64,000 nucleotides of DNA from assembly GCA_016719945.1 (NCBI GenBank), contig JADJYE010000031.1, forward strand, positions 124,001 to 188,000. Direction: 5' to 3'. The notes below the pieces were generated by a model, which saw only the letters and a program-made list of their open reading frames with translations, had not been told where the DNA came from and made no database searches. The DNA comes from Polyangiaceae bacterium (GTDB taxonomy: Bacteria; Myxococcota_A; Polyangia; Polyangiales; Polyangiaceae). Every line of letters starts with the position of its first letter. Within the stretch, counting starts at the first letter, position 1. Positions 53,307 through 62,093 of the stretch are shown here, piece by piece. The translations under genes were made by a program, and so were the position numbers.

Positions 53307-54263
53307 TCAGCCGCCCGAGGCCGGCGTCCCCTCGCACTCGCCGCCGGCGTTGCCGACGACGTCGCCGCATTCGGTCGCGGCGGCGCCCGGGTCGACCTTG
53401 CCGTCCTTGATGATCGGGTCGTCCGCCTTCACGCAGTACTTCCCGGTCAGCTGCTTGTCTCCGAGGCCCACGTCAGGCCGAACCTCAGCGCAGACGAAGC
53501 CGTCGGGGCACTCGCAGAAGTTGAAGTTCTCGTCCTCGGGTTGCCCCTCGGCGACGCCGCAGCGGCACGAGCAGTACACGCTGTTCGCGGCATCGCGCAG
53601 ACCCTCCGGACCGCACTGCCCACAGACCTGAGCCGCGACGGGCTTCTTCGTCCCCGGGATGCAGCAGCTCTTGCCCTCGTTTTCGGCGGCGGTGAGGCTC
53701 GCGTCCTGACAGTCGTCGGGGTTGTGGCAGACCGCCAGCACACACTGGGCCGAATCGGAGTCGCAGAAGTACCCGGACGGGCAGGGGCTATCCCCGTCGC
53801 AAGCGCAGAACCCTGCACCGCTGCAGGAGAACCCGGCCGCACACTCGGGGAGACCTTCGCCGCACTCGGGCGCGAAAGTCGCCGCGATCGTGCAGGACTC
53901 GCCCTCGCCCGAGCACGAGTCGTCGAGAGACGAGCACGGCGTGCGCGCGGACTGGCCGAGCGGACAGCTGACGCGGCCCTGGAAGTGGTTTACCAGGCAG
54001 ATCCGGGATTCGCACTGGAACGATCGCGACTCGATGTTCTCCTGCGAAACCTGGAAGCCGCTGAACTCACCGAAGTATTCGTCTTCGGGGATACACGGGT
54101 CACCGATGCCGCCGGTCTGGCAGGACGACGGGAAGACCGCTACCGCGGCGACGGCGCTGACCGCCACCAAACCAGACAACACGCCGCGAGGTCCCATCCT
54201 GCCGGATGCGAGCGAGCGAACATGGCCGATAACTTTTCGAGGCCCAAACACTTTCAAAAGCAT
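53307..54263 (-). CDS. Cysteine-rich lipoprotein
   Basis: Exported lipoprotein of 318 residues. ATG 54263 is chosen for its AAGGAG 10 nt upstream; a second ATG at 54197 would give a more compact signal. The signal ends VAVFPSSC. The mature protein contains over 30 Cys in EGF-like loops (for example CGEGLPECAAGFSCSGAGFC, and CDGDSPCPSGYFCDSDSAQC), and an Asp/Gly-rich C-terminus. Typical of myxobacterial surface lipoproteins. Sits between yraN and the gliding cluster, divergent from the latter. Confidence 0.78.
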   Translation of the reverse strand: MLLKVFGPRKVIGHVRSLASGRMGPRGVLSGLVAVSAVAAVAVFPSSCQTGGIGDPCIPEDEYFGEFSGFQVSQENIESRSFQCESRICLVNHFQGRVSCPLGQSARTPCSSLDDSCSGEGESCTIAATFAPECGEGLPECAAGFSCSGAGFCACDGDSPCPSGYFCDSDSAQCVLAVCHNPDDCQDASLTAAENEGKSCCIPGTKKPVAAQVCGQCGPEGLRDAANSVYCSCRCGVAEGQPEDENFNFCECPDGFVCAEVRPDVGLGDKQLTGKYCVKADDPIIKDGKVDPGAAATECGDVVGNAGGECEGTPASGG

Positions 54264-54723
54264 CGGGGGAGAGCTCCTTCGATAGCCCATTCGCGCCGAT
54301 CTAGACGGCGCGACGGACCCACGCGGGCGCGGGACTGCTCTGCAGTGGAGGCGAAGCGTCGTGGACATTACTCAATTCGCGATCGCACCGTCAACAGGTC
54401 CCTCACTGCATACGCGTGATGACGAGGTGAGGCCGAGTTCACCATCAGCCTACATCTCGCCCAGGTTCGCTCCTCTGTCTGCCGCCTCTCGTGTCCGACA
54501 ATGAGCGTTGACAGGGTGAATCGGCGGTGGGTACCATGCTCCGTCCTCGCTTGACTTTGTCAAATTTGCTCATTGTTTCGACAACATAGCCGCTCAATGC
54601 CCGCCCGCGGGCCCTGCGGCGCACGCCTGCGCGAAGAAATGACGCAGCGGTGCGCGCCGTCACGGCTCCCGTCTCCGGACTCAGCCACGATCTCGCCACA
54701 CGGCAACTAGAGGAACTCCAACG
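54264..54723. promoter_or_regulatory. Divergent promoter region before the gliding cluster
   Basis: 460 bp without an ORF of normal composition. It carries a candidate promoter for the TPR genes (54508-54537) and, just after it, a relatively AT-rich patch with TTGAC/GTCAA/GACAA half-sites (54551-54555, 54559-54563, 54580-54584) that could be an operator. The leader from there to ATG 54724 is about 190 nt. Confidence 0.45.
54508..54537 (+). promoter_or_regulatory. Candidate sigma-70-type promoter for the gltC-D-E genes
   Basis: TTGACA (54508-54513, perfect -35) and TACCAT (54532-54537, four of six to TATAAT) with an 18-bp spacer, on the strand and side expected for the gliding operon. Leader about 180 nt. 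Confidence 0.45.
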
Positions 54724-56475
54724 ATGCGCAAGCTACTGGTCAGCTTCGGTTTGGTCAGCACCCTCCTCGGTGCGTCCCTGTTCGTCGGTGCACCGGACGC
54801 CAGCGCGCAGCCGAAGGGAGGCGCCGCCCCCAAGGGCGGCGGCAAGGCGCAGGTCGTCGACCTCGACGACGAGGACGATCCGAAGGCCAAGGGCGCGGAC
54901 GCCGCGAAGGGGGGAGCGTGCTCGACGCCCGAGCCCGGGAACCCCACCGAAGAAGCCGCGCAAGCGAAGCGCCTGTTCGACTCGAACACCAAGTGGGCCG
55001 AGGCTGCCCTTGCGCTCAAGCGCGTCGTCTCGGGCGAGACCGGCGACGACGAGGGGAACAAGCAGACCGCGCAGTACCACCTCGCGATCGCGCTCTTCAA
55101 CCTGAAGTTCTACCAGGCGAGCTACGGCATCTTCTCGGACATCTCCGCGCAGCCCTGCCACATCAAGTTCAAAGAGACCCTGCTCTGGCTCGCGCGCCTC
55201 GCGACCCAGCTGCCCGAGCCCGCAGACATCGTCGAGCGCGTCGGCAAGTACGACCAAGAGGAGCTCGCGCGGTTCAAGAACCCGCAGCAGTTCCCGCTCT
55301 ATTGGCAGCTCAACTACCTCCTCGGTCGCTACAAGTACCGCGCGCGCAGCTATGACGAAGCGCTCGACCTCTTCAAAGAGGTCGACGTGAAGAGTCCGTA
55401 CTTCGTGCAGGCGAAGTTCTTCGAAGGCATCACCCACGTCCAGAAGCGCGAGAGCGTCCCGGCCGTGAAGTCGTTCCAGTCGATCATCACGGCGCTGCCG
55501 GACGCCGAGGGCGTCGAGGACAAGGACCGCATGCGCGACCTCGCGCACTTGTCGATGGCGCGAACCTACTACTCGGCGTCGGTGCGCCTCGGCGAGGATG
55601 GCATCCCGAAGATCGATCCGAAGAAGCTGTCGGCAGCCGTCAACTTCTGGAACAAGGTCGACGTCGCCAGCGAGTACTGGCTCGACGCGCTCTTCGAGCA
55701 GTCGTGGGCGTATTTCATGGCCGGCGACTACCCCCACGCGCTCGGCAATATCCACACGCTCGAGTCTCCGTACTTCCCGAACTCGTTCTACCCAGAGGCG
55801 GAGGTGCTGAAGTCGGTCATCGCCTTCACCGTCTGCCAGTACGAGGACGCGACGACGATCGTCGCGCGCATGAAGAAGCGCTACGAGCCGGTCAAGAAGG
55901 AGCTCGAGGAGATCCTCGAGAAGTACAAGGGCGACGAGACCGGCCAGCAGTTCTTCGCCTTCCTCAAAGAGGTCCGCGACGGCAAGGCCAAGCTCTCCGA
56001 CAAGACGAAGCCGATCGTCGAGAACGCCCTGTCCGACCGTCAGCTCCTGCGCAACATCGAGTACGTGAAGCTGCTCGACAAAGAGGCGGAGCTCTTCAAG
56101 TCGCAGCCCGCAAATTTCCGCGACTCCGATCTCGGCAACGACATCACCGACGCGCTCGACCTCGCGCGCGAGCTCGCGATCCGCAACGCTGGCACCCTCG
56201 CGAAGGACCGCTACGAGCGCTACCTCGAGGAGCTCAGCGAGCACCTCCGGAACTCGCAGAAGATCCTCATCGATATCGTCAACGCCGAGCGCAACAAGCT
56301 CGACGAGAAGGTGATCAAGGGTCAGGTCAGCAAAGAAGAGACCGATATCTACGGCGTGGTCAGCCCCGACGAGGAGCATGTCCTTTGGCCGTTCGATGGC
56401 GAATATTGGCGCGACGAGCTCGGCTTCTACCGCCAAGTGGTCGTCTCGAAGTGCGGGGGCCCCGCCAAGAAGTGA
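54724..56475 (+). CDS. gltC: TPR protein, GltC-like gliding motility component
   Basis: Exported helical-repeat protein of 583 residues. ATG 54724 gives a signal ending GAPDASAQ. After an acidic linker come TPR-like repeats (ALALKRVV, AQYHLAIALFNLKFYQASYGI, YWQLNYLLGRYKYRARSYDEALDLF, WLDALFEQSWAYFMAGDYPHAL), and the end has LWPFDGEYWRDELGFYR, which I associate with GltC in myxobacteria. It would act in the periplasm or at the outer membrane, bridging the Agl motor to outer-membrane barrels. Followed by gltD-like and gltE-like genes on the same strand, which supports the call. Confidence 0.72.
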   Translation: MRKLLVSFGLVSTLLGASLFVGAPDASAQPKGGAAPKGGGKAQVVDLDDEDDPKAKGADAAKGGACSTPEPGNPTEEAAQAKRLFDSNTKWAEAALALKRVVSGETGDDEGNKQTAQYHLAIALFNLKFYQASYGIFSDISAQPCHIKFKETLLWLARLATQLPEPADIVERVGKYDQEELARFKNPQQFPLYWQLNYLLGRYKYRARSYDEALDLFKEVDVKSPYFVQAKFFEGITHVQKRESVPAVKSFQSIITALPDAEGVEDKDRMRDLAHLSMARTYYSASVRLGEDGIPKIDPKKLSAAVNFWNKVDVASEYWLDALFEQSWAYFMAGDYPHALGNIHTLESPYFPNSFYPEAEVLKSVIAFTVCQYEDATTIVARMKKRYEPVKKELEEILEKYKGDETGQQFFAFLKEVRDGKAKLSDKTKPIVENALSDRQLLRNIEYVKLLDKEAELFKSQPANFRDSDLGNDITDALDLARELAIRNAGTLAKDRYERYLEELSEHLRNSQKILIDIVNAERNKLDEKVIKGQVSKEETDIYGVVSPDEEHVLWPFDGEYWRDELGFYRQVVVSKCGGPAKK

Positions 56476-56605
56476 GCTCGAGCGGGTGGCGGGGGGGCTG
56501 TGGGCCCTGGTCGCCTCGCCCCCGATCGCTGCGACAGAGTCCTGTTAGAAACGTTGCATCCAAGGCGGCGCTCGTCGAGCGCGTCTGAGGACACGGAGAC
56601 GAACG

Positions 56606-59600
56606 ATGAACCAGCCGAAGTTCCAGACTCGGGTGCTCCGCGCGGCCGCTGCCGTCGCAGCGGTTGCGGCGGGCACCCTGTCGACGGGCGACGCCGTCGC
56701 CCAAGAATGCATCACGGCAGAGGCCAAGAAGGCCATTTCCGAATGTCCGCAGGGCACACTCAAGGCGTCGTCTGCCCAGAAGCCCAACGTGAGCTTCAAG
56801 GGCGCGCCGCAAGCCGTCAGCCTGAAGAAACGAGACGGTGACGCGAAGCCGTCGAACCCGACCGGCATCGCAGACACCGCCATCCGCGACGAGCGGAAGG
56901 CGAAGATGCAGAAGAAGTCTCGTCAGCTCCTGGTCACCGAGATCCAGGGCCTCGAGTCTCTGTTCGCCGACACCAAGAAGTCGTCGCCCGATCGACCGAA
57001 GCTCGCCCGACGCCTCGCCGAGGGCTACGTCGAGCTCGAGGCAGCGGCCTTCCGCGAGCAGACCGAGGCCGAGATTCGAGCCGCGGACGCGAAGCGCCTG
57101 AAGAAGGACGACGACGCCAAGAAGGAGACGGAGGCCGCCGGCAAGTCGAAGCAGGTCGTCGCCGCCGCGCGCAAGAGCGCGATCAAGTACTACACGCTCC
57201 TCAAGAACGAGTTCCCGAAGTGGTGCTTGAACCCCAACGCCCAGGACGCGACGAAGAGCACGGGCTGTGGCGACGAGGTCCTCTACTACCTCGCCTACGA
57301 ATACGAGCAGGCGAACGACTACGACAACGCTCGCAAGGTCTATTTCGAGCTGACGGACAACTGGAAGACGTCCAAGTACCGGCCGAACGCCTACCTGGCC
57401 TTCGGCGAGCTCTTCTTCCAAGACGCGCAGAGCGACCCGAACAAGTGGAGCTTCGCGCAAGGCGCGTACGAGGAGGTCATCAAGAGCCCCCCGCCCGACA
57501 ACAAGGTCTTCGGCTACGCCCTGTACAAGCTCGGGTACGTCCACTGGAACCTCGGGGCGTACGAGCAGTCGGTCGACTCCTTCAAGAAGGTCATCGACTA
57601 CGGCGTGAAGTACTCGAACCTGCCGAACGCGTCCCAGCTCGCGGTCTCGGCGCGTCGGGACATCATCCCCGTCTACGCCCTGTGGGGCGATCCGAAGAAG
57701 GCCTACACGTTCCTCAAGCCCCTGAGCGGTGATCAGGGCGCAGAGAACGACAAGACCTTCAAGATGATGGACGACCTCGGCATCAACTACCTCGACACCG
57801 GCCACTACGACGAGGGCATCGCGCTCTATCAGGACCTGATGAACCGCGACAAGGGCCCCAAGTGGTGCGAGTACCACGGGCACATCTCCGAGGCGACGCT
57901 CGCCAAGAAGTCAGGCGACAAGGACGCGATCACGAAGGTCCTCGCGAAGCAGTTCGAGGTCCACAAGGAGTTCCAAGCGGGCAGCTCCCCGGCCGACGCG
58001 AAGACCAAGTGCGGAAACATCACCGCCGGGCTCGTGACCGAGACGGCGATGGCGTGGCACCTCGAGGCGGTCGGCTCGGGCGGCGTGCGCGGCACCGGCG
58101 ACGCGAAGACGATGAAGCTCGCGGCCGAGATCTACCAAAAGGTCGTCGACAGCTTCAAACAGGAAGACTTCTCGAAGTACACGTTCCCGCGCATCCTCAA
58201 GGAGGATTGGCCGGACATCATGAAGATCAAGTACGCCATGGCGGACTTGCTCTACTTCCAGAAGGACTGGGCGAAGTGTGGCCCGGCGTTCGACTCGGTC
58301 GTCGCCGAAGACCCGAAGGGTCCGAACGCCGCCGAGGCCGCGTACGCGTCGGTGCTCTGCTACCAGAACATCTACGCCGAGCGGCACAAGGGCGGCGAGG
58401 ACAAGAAGGGCACCGGCAACCTGCCCGGCGCGACGAAGGACCCCAAGAAGGGCGCAACGCCGGCAGCTGACAAGGAGAAGTACAAGGCGAAGGAGTTCAC
58501 GCCCGACCAGAAGGGGATGTTGACGGCCTTCAACCGGTACGTCTGCTACATCCAGCCCGACAAGTCGAACAAGGAGGCGCTCTCTCAGTACGTTGAGGTG
58601 AAGTACGCCCGCGCGCGAACCTACTTCGAGTCACGTCACTGGGAAGAGGCGGCCCTCGGCTTCCGCGACGTCGCCATCAACCACGCGGACCACGAGGTCG
58701 GCATCTACGCGGCGCAGCTCTACCTCGAGTCGCTCAACATCCTCGGCACGCACTCCGAGCCCGAGCGCTCCTCGTGCTTCCAGGATCTCGGCAAAGACGT
58801 CCCCGAGTTCATCAAGCTCTACTGCAACGACGCGAAGAAGGGCGCCAACGAGGAGCAGTGCGGCATCCTCAGCCGCATCCAACGTGACATCGAGCGCCTG
58901 ACGGCCGAGTCGATGGTCAAGGAAGCCGACCGCAACCCCGGCACGCCGCAGTCGCTCGAGAAGTACCGTCAGGCCGCCACCCTCTATTTGGAGATGTGGG
59001 AGAAGTACGGCAAGGACGCGTGCGAGAAGAACAACAAGGAAGCCTGCGCGCGTAACGACGAGATCCTCTACAACGCGTCCCGCGCGTTCCAGGCCGCCCG
59101 CCTACTCGCGAAGAGCATCGCGGTCAAGAAGATCCTGATCAACCCCAAGTACAACCTGCACGAGACCGAGAACGCCAGGAAGGCGATCTACGAGATCGGC
59201 GGCAACTACCAGGCGATCGCGGTCTACGACGAAGCGGCCGCCTACTTCGAGCGGTTCGCCGCGGAGAACTCGAAGGACGAGAAGGCCCCGCAGGCCCTGT
59301 CGGACGCCGTCGTTCTCCGCCTCGGCCTCGGTCAGCAAGACCAGGCGATCAAGGACTCGGAGCTCTTCCAGAAGCAGTTCTCGGGCCGCGCTGCCCAGGC
59401 CGCGCAGATCTCGTTCGCCATCGGCGCCCACTATGCCGACCGCGGTGACTGGGCCGCGGCTCGCAAGAGCCTCGACCGAGACATCGGCAAGATCGACAAG
59501 AACGCGACGATCGACGTCCAGATCCAAGCCCACGCCCTGCTCGCCCGCGTCAATGATCGCGCAGGCGGCGCCGGCAAGAACAAGGCGCGGACGGAGTACG

Positions 59601-60454
59601 ACAAGGTCCGCGCGACCTGGAAGGACCCCACCGCGACGATCGCCAAGATCCAAGAGGTCTCGAAGTCGCTGGGTGAGGGCGACGCGCAGGCCCAGCGGCG
59701 CATCGGAAAGACGCTCGAGGCGGTCGGTGAGGCCTACTTCTACTTCGGTGAGGAGAAGAAGGTGCTCGTCGACAAGATCGCCTTCCCTGAATACAAGGGC
59801 TCTGGCGAGCGCAAAGACGTCGAGGCGTTCGTCAACACGAAGGTGCTCGACTGGCAGAAAAAGAAGCGCGCCGCCATCGAAGACGCCGACAAGGAGTACC
59901 AAAAGATCCTGGGCCTCCAGCCGGAGCCGCCTCCGCGCTGGGTCATCGCCGCCGGCTCACGCGTCGGCCAGATGAAGGGCAAGTTCGTCGCCGAGTTCCG
60001 CGCGGCCCCCATCCCGAAGGACTGGAAGCAGAACGGGCCCAGCCCGTATGGCGACCTGCTCTGGGAGGAGATCCGCGGCGCGTACTACGCGAAGCTCGAC
60101 GAGGTCAGCGAGCCCGACAAGCTCGCCGCGAAGGGCGCCTACAAGGACTGCCTCGATCGCTCCGTGAAGTTCCAGTACTTCGACGATTTCTCCCGCACCT
60201 GCGAGGCGTGGCTGTCGAAGACCTACCCCGCCGAGTACCACCTGATCGACGAGTTCCGCTCGGCGCCCAACCGTCTCGGTACGGGCATCAGCGAGCGCGC
60301 GGTCCAGGTGAACATGGATGGCACGGCCGTCTTCACGCAGCTCGAGGAGAAGGCAGAGAAGCCGGCGGGGCCTGCCGCCGCGGGTGGCAAAGACGCTGGC
60401 AAGCCGGGCGCGAGCAAGGAAGACGACGCCCTCAACAAGGCGACGAAGAAGTGA
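56606..60454 (+). CDS. gltD: Giant TPR protein, GltD/AgmU-like
   Basis: Exported protein of 1282 residues, close to the roughly 1200 of Myxococcus AgmU (GltD). ATG 56606 has GGAGACG upstream; the signal ends STGDAVAQ. Nearly the whole mature protein is TPR-like helical repeats (for example VLYYLAYEYEQANDYDNARKV, FGYALYKLGYVHWNLGAYEQ, AYEIGGNYQAIAVYDEAAAYF-like segments). The C-terminal region includes FPEYKGSGERKDVEAFVNTK. In Myxococcus AgmU lies in the periplasm and on the cell surface as part of the moving gliding complex. An acidic/Ala tail ends the protein. gltE follows 11 bp later. Confidence 0.78.
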   Translation: MNQPKFQTRVLRAAAAVAAVAAGTLSTGDAVAQECITAEAKKAISECPQGTLKASSAQKPNVSFKGAPQAVSLKKRDGDAKPSNPTGIADTAIRDERKAKMQKKSRQLLVTEIQGLESLFADTKKSSPDRPKLARRLAEGYVELEAAAFREQTEAEIRAADAKRLKKDDDAKKETEAAGKSKQVVAAARKSAIKYYTLLKNEFPKWCLNPNAQDATKSTGCGDEVLYYLAYEYEQANDYDNARKVYFELTDNWKTSKYRPNAYLAFGELFFQDAQSDPNKWSFAQGAYEEVIKSPPPDNKVFGYALYKLGYVHWNLGAYEQSVDSFKKVIDYGVKYSNLPNASQLAVSARRDIIPVYALWGDPKKAYTFLKPLSGDQGAENDKTFKMMDDLGINYLDTGHYDEGIALYQDLMNRDKGPKWCEYHGHISEATLAKKSGDKDAITKVLAKQFEVHKEFQAGSSPADAKTKCGNITAGLVTETAMAWHLEAVGSGGVRGTGDAKTMKLAAEIYQKVVDSFKQEDFSKYTFPRILKEDWPDIMKIKYAMADLLYFQKDWAKCGPAFDSVVAEDPKGPNAAEAAYASVLCYQNIYAERHKGGEDKKGTGNLPGATKDPKKGATPAADKEKYKAKEFTPDQKGMLTAFNRYVCYIQPDKSNKEALSQYVEVKYARARTYFESRHWEEAALGFRDVAINHADHEVGIYAAQLYLESLNILGTHSEPERSSCFQDLGKDVPEFIKLYCNDAKKGANEEQCGILSRIQRDIERLTAESMVKEADRNPGTPQSLEKYRQAATLYLEMWEKYGKDACEKNNKEACARNDEILYNASRAFQAARLLAKSIAVKKILINPKYNLHETENARKAIYEIGGNYQAIAVYDEAAAYFERFAAENSKDEKAPQALSDAVVLRLGLGQQDQAIKDSELFQKQFSGRAAQAAQISFAIGAHYADRGDWAAARKSLDRDIGKIDKNATIDVQIQAHALLARVNDRAGGAGKNKARTEYDKVRATWKDPTATIAKIQEVSKSLGEGDAQAQRRIGKTLEAVGEAYFYFGEEKKVLVDKIAFPEYKGSGERKDVEAFVNTKVLDWQKKKRAAIEDADKEYQKILGLQPEPPPRWVIAAGSRVGQMKGKFVAEFRAAPIPKDWKQNGPSPYGDLLWEEIRGAYYAKLDEVSEPDKLAAKGAYKDCLDRSVKFQYFDDFSRTCEAWLSKTYPAEYHLIDEFRSAPNRLGTGISERAVQVNMDGTAVFTQLEEKAEKPAGPAAAGGKDAGKPGASKEDDALNKATKK

Positions 60455-60465
60455 GGGCGAGGGCA

Positions 60466-61980
60466 ATGACCATGAACCACTTCAAGAAGACGGCGGCGCT
60501 CGCCGCATGCCTCCTCGCGTTCGGCGCGGTGCAGCTCGGTTGCTCGAGCAGTGACAGCGACGGAGCCAAAGACCCCTCGAAGGTCTCCGGTCCGAAGACC
60601 GAGAGCGGCGAGGTCGTCGACCCCGAGGCCGCGAAGCTCTACGCGGAAGGCCTCGCCGAGATGGATCGCCTCGACAAGACGCCCAACGGCTGGACCGAAG
60701 CGACCTGCTCGGCGACGGCGAAGAAGTTCCTCGACGCGGCCTCCGCGCAGGGCGGCTTCTTCGGCAGCGCCGTGTACAACGCGGGCGCGAGCTACCACCG
60801 CTGCAACAACTTTGCGGAGGCGCGCAAGCACTACAAGGAGGTCCTCGACAAGAACGAGAAGTTCCACCGAGCGCGTGTGCAGCTCGCCCGGTTCGATCTC
60901 GCCGAGTCGAACGAGACCGCGAGCGACAAAGCGATGGCCGAGTTCCAGCGCGCCATTCAGGACTCCGACTTCCAGAACGTGGAGGCCTTGGTCGAGCTCG
61001 CTCGCCTTCAGATGCGGCGCAACAACAACGCCTCCGACAGCGACGGGGCGAACGACTTCGAACGCGCGAAGAAGAACCTTCAGCGCGCGCTCGCCGTCGA
61101 CGACGCTTTCATGCCGGCGTTCAACCTGCTCGCGCTCTACTACCTCGAGCGCGCGAAGCAGAACGCCGGGCAGAAGGGCGGCAAGAGCGCGCGCGGCTCT
61201 GAGAAGCAGAAGGTCGACACGCAGGCGATCGACCTCGCGCTCCTCGTCGCCTCGCAGGGCATTCGAAAGAACCCGAACTACGCGTCGATCCACAACACCG
61301 CGGGTCTCATCTTCGTTCAGTCAGGCGATCTCAACAACGCCGTGCGACGGTTCGGGACGGCGAGGCAGCTCGACCCGAGCTTCTTCGAGGCGAACATGAA
61401 CTTCGCAGCCGTGAACATGTTGTTCCGAGGCTTCGGCAAGGCCGAGGAGGCGTATCGCGCGGCGCTCAAGCAGAAGCCGAACGACTATGACGCCCATCTC
61501 GGCTTGGCCCTCGCGCTGCGCGGCCAGATCGACACGGCGCCCGACGGCGACAAGAAGCTGGCCGAGGCCGAGGCGCTCATCAACAAAGCGAAGACCCTCG
61601 ACGCGAACCGGCCCGAGGCTTACTTCAACCACGCCATCCTGACCCAGGAGTACAAGGCGAAGAGCGGCGGCGACTCGCTCAAGGCGCTCGAGGAGGCCAT
61701 CGGCCACTTCAACGATTTCGTGAAGCGCGCCCAGGGCAAGACCGAGTTCAACGAGACGGTGGACGACGTCACCGCCGTGCCGACCGAGAAGGACGAGAAC
61801 TGCATGGGGGCGAAGGCCAAGGGGAAGAAGGGCTGCAAGCGCGGCCGAATCTTCGACCTCAAGGACGAGATCGCCTTCGCGAAGGAGAGCGCCGCCGAGC
61901 AGAAGAAGCTCGCCGAGGAGGCCAAGACGCGGGCCGCCATCGAGGAGGCTCAGGGCGGAGCCGAGACCCCGCCGGAGTGA
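60466..61980 (+). CDS. gltE: TPR lipoprotein GltE/AglT-like (copy 1)
   Basis: Outer-membrane TPR lipoprotein of 504 residues. ATG 60466 has a GAGGGCGAGGG leader; the signal ends AVQLGC (Cys about 26). TPR units include YNAGASYHRCNNFAEARKHY, ALVELARLQMRR, AFNLLALYYLERAK, SIHNTAGLIFVQSGDLNNAV and DAHLGLALALRGQ. A conserved C-terminal block CMGAKAKGKKGCKRGRIFDL has two Cys. AglT/GltE in Myxococcus is required for adventurous gliding and is encoded directly after AgmU, exactly as here. A strong terminator follows (62006-62046). Confidence 0.82.
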   Translation: MTMNHFKKTAALAACLLAFGAVQLGCSSSDSDGAKDPSKVSGPKTESGEVVDPEAAKLYAEGLAEMDRLDKTPNGWTEATCSATAKKFLDAASAQGGFFGSAVYNAGASYHRCNNFAEARKHYKEVLDKNEKFHRARVQLARFDLAESNETASDKAMAEFQRAIQDSDFQNVEALVELARLQMRRNNNASDSDGANDFERAKKNLQRALAVDDAFMPAFNLLALYYLERAKQNAGQKGGKSARGSEKQKVDTQAIDLALLVASQGIRKNPNYASIHNTAGLIFVQSGDLNNAVRRFGTARQLDPSFFEANMNFAAVNMLFRGFGKAEEAYRAALKQKPNDYDAHLGLALALRGQIDTAPDGDKKLAEAEALINKAKTLDANRPEAYFNHAILTQEYKAKSGGDSLKALEEAIGHFNDFVKRAQGKTEFNETVDDVTAVPTEKDENCMGAKAKGKKGCKRGRIFDLKDEIAFAKESAAEQKKLAEEAKTRAAIEEAQGGAETPPE

Positions 61981-62005
61981 TGGCGGGCCGACCCACGAGT
62001 CACGT

Positions 62006-62046
62006 CGAAGGCTCGGGTGAGAGATCATCCGGGCCTTCGCCTTTTT
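62006..62046 (+). terminator. Rho-independent terminator after gltE copy 1
   Basis: Stem CGAAGGCTCGG (62006-62016) and CCGGGCCTTCG (62029-62039), 10 of 11 paired plus one G-T, 12-nt loop, followed by CC and five T (62042-62046). It should end most transcription from the gltC-D-E unit before the second copy. Confidence 0.75.
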
Positions 62047-62093
62047 GTGGCAGGCCCAAGGCTCGCGAGGCCTCTGGGTCCTAGAGGCAAGCG

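Noticed and set aside
54733..57883. Long minus-strand frames opposite the TPR genes
   Set aside because: Leu/Val/Arg-rich shadows; plus strand has signals, Shine-Dalgarno sites and repeats.
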